This document shows, piece by piece, positions 26,317-35,821 of a stretch of 64,000 bases of DNA. Source of the stretch: Desulfolutivibrio sulfoxidireducens (GTDB lineage Bacteria; Desulfobacterota; Desulfovibrionia; Desulfovibrionales; Desulfovibrionaceae); NCBI RefSeq assembly GCF_013376475.1, contig NZ_CP045508.1, forward strand, positions 546,001-610,000, given 5' to 3'. The notes under the pieces were generated by a model. The model made no database searches. It had not been told where the DNA came from and saw only the letters and a list, made by a program, of their open reading frames with translations. A program made the position numbers and the translations under genes. The number at the start of each line of letters is the position of its first letter. Within the stretch, counting starts at the first letter, position 1.

Positions 26317-28896
26317 TTATCCCCGCTGGAAGCTGTAGTTTCCCTTGAAGAACTCGTCCACGTACCATTCGATCTGGCCGTCGTCGGACAGGACCATGTC
26401 CAGAAGGCGCACGGACCCCAGAAGCCGCCCGATGAGGTCGAGCTTTTCCTCCATGACCGGACTGACGTACTTGGCCACGGTGCCCGTGACCATGTCCCCC
26501 TTGAGCTTCGTGTGCAGCCCGAGGCGCTTGAGGATGGCCGTGATGAGCATGGCCCGCCTTGAGCGGCGGCCGATGTCCGCGGCCCCGCCCTTGAACGAGA
26601 AGGTGATGTAGTTGTCGTTGACGTTTAGGCCGCAGTAGGCGTCCACTGTGGCGAAGTGGTAGCCCAGCCGGGAGTTGAAATTCAGGTAGTTTTTGGACAC
26701 GGCCGCGTAGTTGGGGCCGCCCATGCGTTCGTCCTGGTCCGGGCCGGCCATGGCCGACTCGGCCACGATGTTCATGAACCCTTTGACGTCCACCCCCACC
26801 GCCCCCACCCAGTGCACATTGGGATGGGTCATGCCCAGAAGCAGGGCCCGGAAGGGGACGGAGACCACGTCGGTCATGTCGCACTCGAGCTCGCACCCGG
26901 GCCCGAAACCGCCGCCCAGGTCCACGGCGAGGATGCGCATGGGCAGCGGGGCCCGCACCCGCAGGGCAAAGGATTTGTCGACGCCCAACTCCTCGTTGAT
27001 ATGGAACATCTCGCGCATGGACATCTCGTGGGCGAAGCGGATCACGTCGTGCAGGGTGCGGCAGTGCTCGGGGGTGAAATCCTCCCGGTCCGGGTCCACC
27101 AGATTCAGGATGGCGATTTTTTTGAGGGCCGAACGCGCCGTCTTGTAGATCGGGCTGCCCTTCATGGGGTTGACCGGCTTTTTGCGCTCGAGAATCTGTT
27201 CCACCCGTCCGGCGTAGACCACCCGGTGCGAGGCGTCCACAGTGATCTCCGCCCCGTGGGGGATGGTCGTCGTGCCGGCGCCTGTGCCCACCAGGGTGGG
27301 GATGCCGAATTCCCGGGCCACCGAGGCCATGTGCCCGGTCACGCTGCCCACGTCGGTGACGATGGCCCGCACCCGGCCGAGAAGCGAGACGTAGCGGGGC
27401 GAGGTCTGGGGGGCGATGAGGATGGAGCCCTCGGGGATGTTGACCAGGGTGTGGTCCGAGGTGACCACGAAGGCCGCCCCGGCGGCCTTGCCCCGCGAGG
27501 CTGTGCAGCCGCCGCGCAAAAGCACGGGGAACCCGGGCACCTCCCCGGCCGGGGCGGTCTGCTCGCCGGTGCACTCCTCCTCCTCGCACATGAGATCCAG
27601 GCCAAGCGGCCGGGCCTGGAGGATGACCAGCCGGTCCTTGCGGTCCAGGGCCCACTCGATGTCCAGGGGCCGGCCGTAGTGGCGCTCCAGACGCAGGCCG
27701 TACCCGGCCAGGGTGGTGATGTGCTCCTCGGGGAGGCAACGCTCCCGACGAAACGCCTCGGGCACGGATTCGGTCGAAAGCCCGCCCTCCCCGCCCAGGG
27801 TGATGCGCGTTTCCTTGTCGGCCACGCGCACGGTCAGGGGGGACAGGGTTTTTTTCTCCACCGTGTAGAAGTCCGCGGCCGACGAGCCCTCCACAGCGCC
27901 CACCCCAAGACCCCACACGGCGTTGATCAGGATGATATTCTTGCGGGTGTCGTTGGGATCGCGGGTGTACATGACCCCGCTGGCCGCGGCGTCCACCATG
28001 GTCAGGCACAGCGCGCTCATGACCACGTGGTCGCAGGGATAGCCCTTGCTGCGGCGATAATAGACCGCGCGCGGGTTGAATACGCTGGCCACCACTTCCT
28101 TGTAGGCGGTGACGATGTCCCCGGGCCGGACGTTGAGCACGGAACTGTGCTGTCCGGCGAAGCTCGACTCCGAGTCCTCGCTTAAGGCCGAACTGCGCAT
28201 GGCCAGACGCACGTTCGGGCCGAAGTCGCGGACCAGCTTGTCCGCCTCCGCGACCAGGGCCGCCTCCACCTCGGCCGGAAGCGGGGCCTCAAGGACCAGT
28301 TTGCGGGCCTTTTCGCTCAGCTCCAACAGCTTTCCGGTGTCGTCGATGTCCAGGCCCCGCAAAAACCGGCCGGCCTGCTGGAAGATGCGGTTTTCGCGCA
28401 GGAACTGGTAGCAGGCATAGGCGGTCACGGCGAATCCCCGGGGCGTGGGCAGATGCACCCGGTTTTTCACCTCGCCGAGGCTTGCGGCCTTGCCCCCGGT
28501 CTCCGAGGCGTTTTCCAGGCTCAGGCTCTCCATGGACATGATCGGGGCCGTGGGCTCGATTTCCTTCCGGCGCACCAACTCCTGCAAAAGGCCTATGCCG
28601 ATGCGTTCCACGGAATCGAAGAGCCCGGGATAGCGACCGCCGGAGAGGGCGTTTAAGTCCTCGGCGATGTCGTAGACCACCTTGAGCAGGCGTTCGGTGC
28701 GATCCAGGATGGTTTCCAGGGTGAAGGGCTTCTCCCCGTAGCACACGCCCTCGATGTCCGTGATGATCTCCAGGGCCATGTTGTTCCCGGCCAGGAGGCT
28801 TTGGAAAAAATGGTATTTTTTCCTGTAGGCCTCTTTTTCCGGGGTCTCGCCGTCCAGAATGCCGCTTTTGCGGAATAGATTGAAAAGGTTGAACAT
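26317..28896 (-). CDS. PEP-synthase-like protein with unrelated C-terminal domain
   Basis: 859 residues, beginning after GAGAGGAGG. The N-terminal half is PPDK-type: an ATP-grasp with AMRSSALSEDSESSFAGQHS and IEWALDRKDRLVILQARP. The phosphohistidine swivel domain follows (VTGHMASVAREFGIPTLVG, His about 508). The remaining about 260 residues do not show the TIM-barrel pyruvate/PEP site of PPDK or PEP synthase. They contain motifs such as RILAVDLGGGFGPGC, HFATVDAYCGLNVND and a Phe-rich terminus. It is therefore a dikinase-related protein with a different acceptor domain; its reaction is not known. It starts 31 bases after the M16C gene on the same strand. Confidence 0.75.
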   Translation of the reverse strand: MFNLFNLFRKSGILDGETPEKEAYRKKYHFFQSLLAGNNMALEIITDIEGVCYGEKPFTLETILDRTERLLKVVYDIAEDLNALSGGRYPGLFDSVERIGIGLLQELVRRKEIEPTAPIMSMESLSLENASETGGKAASLGEVKNRVHLPTPRGFAVTAYACYQFLRENRIFQQAGRFLRGLDIDDTGKLLELSEKARKLVLEAPLPAEVEAALVAEADKLVRDFGPNVRLAMRSSALSEDSESSFAGQHSSVLNVRPGDIVTAYKEVVASVFNPRAVYYRRSKGYPCDHVVMSALCLTMVDAAASGVMYTRDPNDTRKNIILINAVWGLGVGAVEGSSAADFYTVEKKTLSPLTVRVADKETRITLGGEGGLSTESVPEAFRRERCLPEEHITTLAGYGLRLERHYGRPLDIEWALDRKDRLVILQARPLGLDLMCEEEECTGEQTAPAGEVPGFPVLLRGGCTASRGKAAGAAFVVTSDHTLVNIPEGSILIAPQTSPRYVSLLGRVRAIVTDVGSVTGHMASVAREFGIPTLVGTGAGTTTIPHGAEITVDASHRVVYAGRVEQILERKKPVNPMKGSPIYKTARSALKKIAILNLVDPDREDFTPEHCRTLHDVIRFAHEMSMREMFHINEELGVDKSFALRVRAPLPMRILAVDLGGGFGPGCELECDMTDVVSVPFRALLLGMTHPNVHWVGAVGVDVKGFMNIVAESAMAGPDQDERMGGPNYAAVSKNYLNFNSRLGYHFATVDAYCGLNVNDNYITFSFKGGAADIGRRSRRAMLITAILKRLGLHTKLKGDMVTGTVAKYVSPVMEEKLDLIGRLLGSVRLLDMVLSDDGQIEWYVDEFFKGNYSFQRG

Positions 28897-28927
28897 ATTC
28901 CAGTCCTCCTCTCGAAAGGGGGAAAGA

Positions 28928-31843
28928 TCACAAGGCCGTGGTCATGACCATGCCGGGGAGCGCGGCGGCAAGACCGGCCAGGGCGTCGCGGGAGCCAAGG
29001 GCCACCACGTGGGCGTCCCGCATGGCCCGTTCGAGCACCTGGCCGAAGCGACGGAAATCGTCCAGGGTGGCGGCGAAGACCTCCCGGCGCATGCGGTCGC
29101 GGCCGGGCTCGTCGTCGCCGGCCAGGATGCGGCCCATGGCCGCGTTGCCCTGGGCGTCGGGGAGCATGTAGGCGTCCAGGTCGCCGATGGCCCCGACAAT
29201 GGCCTGCTTGAGTTCGTCGTCCGAAAGCTCCACGGACTTCAGGTAGTCCGCCGCGCCTTGAAAGACCTCCAGGGTTTTCGCGGTGTGGGGATCGCGGTAG
29301 GACACGAAGGTCATGGGGCCGGCCAGGCGGTCCAGGGCGCAAAACGCGCCGTAGGCCCCGCCGCGCACCCGCACCCGGTCCCACAGATAGCCCATGCGCA
29401 GATGCCGGGAGATCACCAGGGCCGAGCCGTGGAATGCGTAGCCGGCCTTTGCCAGGTCCACGCCAAGGCCCACGAAATTGACCTGGGTCGGGATGACCAC
29501 CCCCTCGTGGCGGGGAAGTTCCCCGGGTTGCCAGATCGCGGGGGAAACCACCCGGGAGGGCAGTCCGGCCATAAAGTCAGCCAGGGCCGGACGGAAGGCC
29601 TCAAAGCGTTTCTGGTCCAGGGTCACGTTGACCACGGCCCTGTTTTTCGTCACCACCAGTTCCCGCAGCCGTTCCAGGTCGCGGGCCACACCCGCCCAGT
29701 CGTCCCGCATCCGGTCGCACAACCGGCGCAGGTAAAACAGGTTTTCCAGGCCGCGCATGCGTTCCGCGGCCCACCCGGCCCGGCCGAAGCGGGCCCGCAG
29801 CCTGGCCGAGGCCGCCGCGTGCCCGGACGGGGCCAGACGCCGTTCGGCCCGGGCCTTGGCCGCCAGGGCCATCTGGGTCAGGCGTTCGCGGTCGTCGAGC
29901 CTGGCCGAGGCCAGCACGTCGGACATGATCTCCAGCAGGTCATGCGCCTTGTCGCAGGTGGCCTTGCCGTGCAGAAAAAGCAGGCTGCCGGCCTCGATCG
30001 CGGCGGGGCGGTCCTTTATGGGGGTGAGGAAGACGTCCCGGGAAAGGCCGCCGGTCTTGCGGGCGATGCGCCGGGTCAGGGACACGAAGTCCTCCCGGGC
30101 CGTGCCGGTTTCCAGGAGCGCCCGCCCGAAAAGCGGCATCAGGGGCAGAAGCGTCTCGGGCACGCCGGCGATGTCCAGGCCCAGGTCCAGGTAGACGATG
30201 CCGCCGGTCGGCAGGTCGTGGAAAAAGAGCCGGGAGTCGCCAAGGGCCGAGTGGTCCGTGGGGATGCGCTTGTTGTCCGGTGGCAGGTCGGCCGGGCCGA
30301 GCCTGGGGATGGTGGCCAGGGCCTCGGGGCTGTCCGGGGTCTCGTGGATGGCGCGAAGCCTGGCCTGCTCCTCGGCCACCCGGGTAAGTCCCGCCTGGCC
30401 CATTTCCCTGGCCAGGGCGTCCAAGCGGGCGGCCTCGGCGGCCTCCTCGCGGGCGTCCAGGCCCTGGTCCGGTTCCAGCACCAGGGTGACCCGGTGCGGA
30501 TTGGACAGAAACATGGCCTCGATCAAGGTCTCGAAGACCCGTTCGCCCCTGGCCAGCCGATCCTTGATCGCGGTGAGCGGGGCCTCGAAACATACCCGCT
30601 CCAGGGGGTCGCCGTCGTGCAGCCAGGTGGTCAGGGCGCGCAGCATGAGCGACAGGCCGCGCGGGAAGGACCCGGTGTTGTTCTCGCGTAGGGAAAATTC
30701 CAGGGAGTTGACCGCGGCCTCCACGGCCTCGGCCGGGACGCCCTTTTCGCCGATGTCGCCAAGGGTGGCCAGGACGAGTTCCTCCACGCGCGAGGCGTCT
30801 TTCGGATCGATGCCCTTAAGGCCCGTGGAGAAGGTCATCTGCTTGAGTTCCGTCTCCAGGCCGCCCCCGGCCAGGTCCTCGCCCAGGCCGGAATCGATCA
30901 GGGCCTTGCGCAGGGGTGAGGAGGGCATGCCGATGAGGATGTGCTCGAGCATCTCCAGGAGAAGCACGGTCCCGGGATCGCGTGCCCCGTGCAAGAGCCA
31001 GTTGACGGAGACGAAGCCCCGCCCCGCGTCGCCCTCTCCGGAGGCAAAGGGCATCCGGGTGCGGCGCGGTTCGGGAAAGGGCGGCTGGTCGGCCACGGCC
31101 GACAGGGTTTTCCGGGGAGGGAAGGCGTCGAGGTAGGGGGCCAGAAGTTCAAGGCGCTTTGCCGGGTCGTCGTCGCCGTAGAAAAAGATGCGGGCGTTGC
31201 CTGGGTGGTAGTAGGCCGCATGAAAGTCGCGGAAGGCCTCGAAGGTCAGGTTGGGGATGGCCTTGGGGTCGCCGCCCGAATCCACGCCGTAGGCCGTATC
31301 GGGGAAGAGCAGACGCTGGGAGTATTCGGCCAGAACGCTGTCGGGCGAGGAATAGGCCCCCTTCATCTCGTTGAAGACCACGCCGCCCCGCCTGAGGGTT
31401 CCGGCCTCGTCGGTCTCGAAGTGCCAGCCCTCCTGGCGAAAGACGTGTTCCGGGATCAGCGGGAAGAACACGGCGTCCAGGTAGACGTCGACCAGATTGT
31501 AAAAATCCCGGGTGTTGGCGCTGGCCACAGGATAGCAGGTCTTGTCCGGAAAGGTGAAGGCGTTGAGAAAGGTCTGCAGGGAGCCCTTGAGCAGTTCCAC
31601 GAAGGGTTCCTTGACCGGGTAGCGGCGCGAGCCGCACAGGACCGAATGTTCGAGGATATGGGCCACGCCCGTGGAGTCGGCGGGCGGGGTGCGAAAGGCC
31701 ACGCCGAAGACCTTGTTCTCGTCGGCGCTGGAGATGGACAGGACCTGGGCCCCGGTGGCCTGGTGGCGGTACATGACGGCGTTCGCGTCGTATTCGGGGA
31801 TCATGCGTTCAAAGACGCGGGAAAATCCGGGCGTGTCGGACAT
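28928..31843 (-). CDS. M16C-family metallopeptidase (presequence-protease-like)
   Basis: 971 residues, the normal length of the two-module PreP/falcilysin group. The inverted zinc motif is in VAHILEHSVLCGSRRYPVKEPFVELLKGSLQTF, with HxxEH at about residues 57-61 and the second Glu in MKGAYSSPDSV. It is a large peptidase that degrades short unfolded peptides. The absence of a signal peptide suggests a cytoplasmic location. AAGGAGG lies four bases before the ATG. It probably forms a two-gene operon with the PEP-synthase-like gene. Confidence 0.93.
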   Translation of the reverse strand: MSDTPGFSRVFERMIPEYDANAVMYRHQATGAQVLSISSADENKVFGVAFRTPPADSTGVAHILEHSVLCGSRRYPVKEPFVELLKGSLQTFLNAFTFPDKTCYPVASANTRDFYNLVDVYLDAVFFPLIPEHVFRQEGWHFETDEAGTLRRGGVVFNEMKGAYSSPDSVLAEYSQRLLFPDTAYGVDSGGDPKAIPNLTFEAFRDFHAAYYHPGNARIFFYGDDDPAKRLELLAPYLDAFPPRKTLSAVADQPPFPEPRRTRMPFASGEGDAGRGFVSVNWLLHGARDPGTVLLLEMLEHILIGMPSSPLRKALIDSGLGEDLAGGGLETELKQMTFSTGLKGIDPKDASRVEELVLATLGDIGEKGVPAEAVEAAVNSLEFSLRENNTGSFPRGLSLMLRALTTWLHDGDPLERVCFEAPLTAIKDRLARGERVFETLIEAMFLSNPHRVTLVLEPDQGLDAREEAAEAARLDALAREMGQAGLTRVAEEQARLRAIHETPDSPEALATIPRLGPADLPPDNKRIPTDHSALGDSRLFFHDLPTGGIVYLDLGLDIAGVPETLLPLMPLFGRALLETGTAREDFVSLTRRIARKTGGLSRDVFLTPIKDRPAAIEAGSLLFLHGKATCDKAHDLLEIMSDVLASARLDDRERLTQMALAAKARAERRLAPSGHAAASARLRARFGRAGWAAERMRGLENLFYLRRLCDRMRDDWAGVARDLERLRELVVTKNRAVVNVTLDQKRFEAFRPALADFMAGLPSRVVSPAIWQPGELPRHEGVVIPTQVNFVGLGVDLAKAGYAFHGSALVISRHLRMGYLWDRVRVRGGAYGAFCALDRLAGPMTFVSYRDPHTAKTLEVFQGAADYLKSVELSDDELKQAIVGAIGDLDAYMLPDAQGNAAMGRILAGDDEPGRDRMRREVFAATLDDFRRFGQVLERAMRDAHVVALGSRDALAGLAAALPGMVMTTAL

Positions 31844-32063
31844 CTTTCCTCCTTGAGGGGGCATGGTGGTCGAGGTCGCGGGGTTGCGTATAAAAGGACC
31901 AACCCCGTGGCCCGTCCCATCCGAGAAGATCAACCTATCCGAAAATCCCCGGGCCAACCATAGCAAAACAGCCGGGGGCCCAGGCCCGGGAACCGTGGCC
32001 GGAAAACGGGGCGAACCAGCCCCGAGGCCGGGAAAGAATTTTCGTGAATGGGGAAAACAGAAC

Positions 32064-32092
32064 TTGAATTTTTTTTAATGAAAGGGTAATGA
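32064..32092 (+). promoter_or_regulatory. Candidate promoter of the VWA-OmpA gene
   Basis: TTGAAT, a 17-base spacer and TAATGA (32064-32092) lie in an AT-rich gap about 277 bases before the gene. If used, it makes a long leader. No other feature was recognised in 31844-32368. Confidence 0.35.
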
Positions 32093-32368
32093 ATCATCCG
32101 TACCGCGCGAGGCTTGCCCCGGCGCGGGCAAGGTTGGGAGGCGCCCCTGCGGGAAAACGTGGTCTGAACCGGCTCATTTTCTTGCTTTGTCGGGTGGAAA
32201 GAGGTAGTTGGGAATTGGCGTGCCGCCACCGCGCCACGGGCGTTTTCATGAAACGCCGGGGTATTTGGGCTTGCTCCGTGTCGCGGCGCGGGGTGACTAC
32301 TGTTTGAGGGTGGTTCAGGCAAAGGCGTGTATTTTCGGATGCAAAGCAACCGAGGAAGGAGGAGAATC

Positions 32369-33400
32369 ATGAGAAAGTTTAACGTTGTTGTGGTGATGCT
32401 GATCGCCCTGGTGTTGGGGCTGGTCGGTCCGGCCGCGGCGAAGAAGCAGGTCCCGAAGGTGGACAATTTCATTTTCTTCGTCGACCATTCGAGCTCCATG
32501 GCGTTTTCCTACAAGGGACAGCGCTATGTGCAGTTCGGCGGGGTGTCCAAGATCATGATGGCCAAGTCCCTGGCCCGTGAACTGAACAAGATGATTCCCG
32601 AACTGGGCTACAAGGCCGGTCTGTACACCTTCGCCCCGTACAAGGAATACCTGGGCATGGGTCCCTACACCCAGGCCGGCATGGCTCCCGCCATCGAAAA
32701 GATCAAGACCGACTACGAGATCTACGGCCGCCTGACCCCCATGGGCTGGGGCCTGGAAGACCTGGACAAGCTGCCCATCTCCACCCTGTCCGGAAAGACC
32801 GGCGTGTTCATCTTCTCTGACGGCGACTCCAACCGCGGCGTGGATCCCGTTGCCGTGGCCCAGTCCCTGAAGGGCAAGTACGGCGACAAGCTGTGCTTCT
32901 TCATCGTCGATCTGTCCGACAACAAGCATGGCCAGGAAGTCCTGAAGGCCATCGCCGCCCTGGGCGGCTGCAACTGCATCGAGCTCGGCGAAGAGCTGCT
33001 TCGCAACGAAGCCGCCCGCGCCAAGTTCCTGGAGTGCGCCCTGTACGAGTGGATCGAAGACGAGATCGTGATCTTCCGCAGCATCTACTTCGACTTCGAC
33101 AAGTACAACATCAAGAAGGAATTCGTGCCGGTTCTGGAAGAAGGCGTGAGCATCGTCCAGGGTAAGCCCAAGACCCTGGTGATCCTCGAAGGCCACACCG
33201 ACAGCATCGGTTCCGAGCAGTACAACATGGGTCTGGGTCAGCGCCGCGCCGACTCCGTCAAGGCCTTCTTCGTGAAGAAGGGCATTGACGCCAGCCGCAT
33301 CGAAGCCATCAGCTTCGGCGAGTCCGACCCCGTGGCCACCAACAAGACCGCACAGGGCCGCGCCCTGAACCGTCGTTGCGTGATCAAGTTCAAGAACTAG
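32369..33400 (+). CDS. Secreted VWA-domain protein with OmpA C-terminal domain
   Basis: 343 residues after a GGAGG site. Signal peptide at 1-23 (ALVLGLVGPAAAKK). A von Willebrand A domain follows (FIFFVDHSSSMAFS with DxSxS, IFSDGDSNRG). The C-terminal OmpA domain starts about 225 (IYFDFDKYNIKKEF, LEGHTDSIGSEQYNMGLGQRRADSVKAF) and binds peptidoglycan. Codon use is strongly biased to preferred codons, unlike the neighbours, suggesting high expression. It has a good Rho-independent terminator. VWA-OmpA fusions occur in envelope scaffold or motility-related proteins; the partner is unknown. Confidence 0.82.
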   Translation: MRKFNVVVVMLIALVLGLVGPAAAKKQVPKVDNFIFFVDHSSSMAFSYKGQRYVQFGGVSKIMMAKSLARELNKMIPELGYKAGLYTFAPYKEYLGMGPYTQAGMAPAIEKIKTDYEIYGRLTPMGWGLEDLDKLPISTLSGKTGVFIFSDGDSNRGVDPVAVAQSLKGKYGDKLCFFIVDLSDNKHGQEVLKAIAALGGCNCIELGEELLRNEAARAKFLECALYEWIEDEIVIFRSIYFDFDKYNIKKEFVPVLEEGVSIVQGKPKTLVILEGHTDSIGSEQYNMGLGQRRADSVKAFFVKKGIDASRIEAISFGESDPVATNKTAQGRALNRRCVIKFKN

Positions 33401-33423
33401 CACGCGGGACGCATCGTCCAAAC

Positions 33424-33464
33424 AGCCAGGCGGCTCCCTGGGAGTCGCCTGGCTTTCTCGTTTT
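33424..33464 (+). terminator. Rho-independent terminator of the VWA-OmpA gene
   Basis: AGCCAGGCGGCTCC (33424-33437) pairs with GGAGTCGCCTGGCT (33441-33454) with one mismatch, followed by TTCTCGTTTT. It lies 24 bases after the stop codon. Confidence 0.85.
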
Positions 33465-33482
33465 CACCCAAGGGTATCCCGC

Positions 33483-34364
33483 ATGAAAGCCAAAACAGCC
33501 CTTGCCGCAGGCTGCCTCATCCTTCTGGCGACCGGCCCGGCCCTTTCCGCCGTCCGGATCCTCCCCGTCGGCGCGCCGTTTCCGGCCATCGTCATCGAAC
33601 AGCCCAAGCAGGAATATGTGGTCAAAAGCGGCGACACCATCGCCGTGATCGCCAAAAAATTTTCCGTGACCCCGAACGCCCTGATGTCCGAAAACAACAT
33701 CAAGGACGCCAGGAAGCTGAAGGCCGGCCAGAAACTGGTCATCTCCGTACCCGCAAAGCCGCTTGGCGCCGCCGCCCCGGGCACGCCGGCCCCGGCCGGG
33801 AAGCCGGGCCAGGCCGCCCCGGTCGCGGAGGTCCCCAAGTCCGGCCAGGCCAAGCCCTTCGCCGCCGAGGGCAAGGCCGGGGCCAAGCCCGCAAAGCCCG
33901 AAGCGCCAGCCGCATCCGCAAAGCCCGCTCCCGAGGCGCCGGCGGCGACGCCCGCGGCCGCCCCCCAGACGGCCACGGCCCGTCATGCCGGCAAGACCGG
34001 CATCATCGAAAACGACACCGACGTGCCCAAGGCCATCCGCGAGGAATTTCAGGCCTACGCCGTAAAGTGGCTGAACATGTGCGACGAACTGGCCGTGGGA
34101 ACGCCCACCAACAAGAAGGTCCGCCAGATCGGAGGCAAATGGGAGGCCAGCTACCGGGTCATGCTCAAGGACACCATGGGCTCGGAGGTCAAGCGGGTCT
34201 ACTACGACCACACCCCCTACGTGGGGCACATCACCTACCGCATCATCTCCTACCGGTGCGAGGCCCCCACCAAGGACGCCGCGCTCAAGGGACCCTACGA
34301 GGAAAAAGAGGAGAGCGTGCGGGAAATCTTCAGCTATTCCGGGAAGGACAAGGCCTGGCGCTAA
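33483..34364 (+). CDS. LysM-domain secreted protein
   Basis: 293 residues. Signal peptide 1-22, then one LysM repeat (about 43-88: EYVVKSGDTIAVIAKKFSVT...LKAGQKLVISV), which binds peptidoglycan. A long Ala/Pro/Lys-rich linker (about 90-165) follows. A C-terminal domain of about 110 residues ending ...EIFSYSGKDKAWR has no family I recognise; motifs include KVRQIGGKWEASYRVML and YVGHITYRIISYRCE. It starts 82 bases after the VWA-OmpA stop, beyond its terminator. Confidence 0.78.
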   Translation: MKAKTALAAGCLILLATGPALSAVRILPVGAPFPAIVIEQPKQEYVVKSGDTIAVIAKKFSVTPNALMSENNIKDARKLKAGQKLVISVPAKPLGAAAPGTPAPAGKPGQAAPVAEVPKSGQAKPFAAEGKAGAKPAKPEAPAASAKPAPEAPAATPAAAPQTATARHAGKTGIIENDTDVPKAIREEFQAYAVKWLNMCDELAVGTPTNKKVRQIGGKWEASYRVMLKDTMGSEVKRVYYDHTPYVGHITYRIISYRCEAPTKDAALKGPYEEKEESVREIFSYSGKDKAWR

Positions 34365-34397
34365 CCGTGCCGCGCCTTGGCCGTGACGGCCAAAGAC

Positions 34398-34445
34398 GCC
34401 CGCCATGGGCCGCGCCGGCTGCGCGACGCTCATGGCGGGCTTTTT
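34398..34445 (+). terminator. Rho-independent terminator after the LysM gene
   Basis: GCCCGCCATG (34398-34407) pairs with CATGGCGGGC (34431-34440) around a loop that is itself GC-rich, followed directly by TTTTT. Confidence 0.8.
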
Positions 34446-34484
34446 CATGCCCGTCCGGTCCCGCCTTGTGGTGGAAAAAAGGCC

Positions 34485-35675
34485 TCACTCGCGATCACGC
34501 CCCGCCGGGCCGGCCGCCCTGCGCCTGAGCCAGCGAAAGGACCGCACGCCGTGGGCCATCTCCACCAGCCTCTTTCCCCCCAGGCGCAGGAAACACCACA
34601 GCGGCGCCGGACCAAACCGGGCCCAGGAAAAAATCAGCTCCCGCAACCTCAGGGAGCCGGCAAGCTCGGGATAGACGTCCCGGGACAGCCCGTCGAGATA
34701 CGCGGCCCGGGCGTCGCCCCCGGCCAGCGCGGCGGCCACGGCCTGGCCGGCCAGCTCGCCGCTGCGCAGGGCGTAATAGATGCCCTCGCCGAAAAGATTC
34801 TCCACCAGGCCGGCCGCGTCCCCGGCCAGAAGGGCCCGGTCATGGACCGGGCTGGCCAGGAAGTTGCCGTAGGGCAGAAGGTGGGCCTTGGTCCTGGAGA
34901 GCCAATCCCGGGACAGCCCCAGAAAATCCAGGAAGGCCCCGAAACACTCCCGCATGTGCCTGGCGTCGCCGCTTGCGAGCCCCCCAAGGCCCACGGCCAC
35001 CCGGTCGCCGTGGGGGAAGACCCAGCCGTAGCCGGTGCGGATGAATCCGGCATAGACCGTGGGGAAATCGTCGGCCAGATCGGGATGGGCCGGCGCGGCC
35101 AGGGCCGAGTCGCGGCGGTCGATGAAACACTCCATCCCCATGCCCAGACGCGCCCGCCAGGCCGCCTGGTCCACGGGAAAGGCGCGGCGGACCGCGCTGG
35201 CCGCCCCGTCCGCGCCGATGACATGGCGCGCGGCATAGTCCGCCCCGGATTCAGTGGTCACGCGCCCCGTTGCGATGTCCACCGCCCGTACCGTCTCCCC
35301 GAAACGCACGTGCGCCCCGGCGGCCACGGCCTGCCGCAACACCCAGTCGTCGAAGAACCGGCGGCGGGCGAAATGGAAGGGGTAGAAAAGGTCGTCACGG
35401 GCCAGGGCGACGCCCCGATGCCGGATGCGGTAGCGGTCGGCGCGGTGGCCGACCACGCCCAGGGAGGCGAGTTTTTCCGGTGACGTTTCGAAAAGGCGCT
35501 CCAGAACGTCCATGGTCTTCCAGGTCAGAAGGCCGGCGCACAGCTTGTCGCGGGGAAAGACCGCCCGCTCCAGGACCAGGACCCGGGCCCCGGCCCTGGC
35601 CAGGACAAAGGCCGCGGCGGCTCCGGCCGGACCGGCCCCGGCGACGATGACGTCGTGGCTTGTGTCGATGTGCAT
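34485..35675 (-). CDS. FAD-dependent oxidoreductase, geranylgeranyl-reductase-like
   Basis: 396 residues. The Rossmann dinucleotide motif DVIVAGAGPAGAAAAFVLAR opens the chain; DGAASAVRRAF and LLAGDAAGLVENLFGEGIYYAL are the later FAD-binding motifs of the geranylgeranyl-reductase/FixC-like group. Such enzymes reduce isoprenoid chains or archaeol-type lipids. Here the substrate cannot be assigned. It is divergent from the HAD-type gene at 35822. A Cys in PRDKLCAGLL is conserved in this group. Confidence 0.83.
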   Translation of the reverse strand: MHIDTSHDVIVAGAGPAGAAAAFVLARAGARVLVLERAVFPRDKLCAGLLTWKTMDVLERLFETSPEKLASLGVVGHRADRYRIRHRGVALARDDLFYPFHFARRRFFDDWVLRQAVAAGAHVRFGETVRAVDIATGRVTTESGADYAARHVIGADGAASAVRRAFPVDQAAWRARLGMGMECFIDRRDSALAAPAHPDLADDFPTVYAGFIRTGYGWVFPHGDRVAVGLGGLASGDARHMRECFGAFLDFLGLSRDWLSRTKAHLLPYGNFLASPVHDRALLAGDAAGLVENLFGEGIYYALRSGELAGQAVAAALAGGDARAAYLDGLSRDVYPELAGSLRLRELIFSWARFGPAPLWCFLRLGGKRLVEMAHGVRSFRWLRRRAAGPAGRDRE

Positions 35676-35821
35676 GGGCGTGTGCCGCGCTCCGGGCCGG
35701 GCCGGGTTGAGTTTGCCTGTCCAAGCGTCTACAGATGTCCCGGAACGGATGCGCCGGGGACTCCCCGGGACGCCGGCGGCGCGCCGCCGGCGCCCGGGCC
35801 ACGGTTCGTCACAAACGTCAC

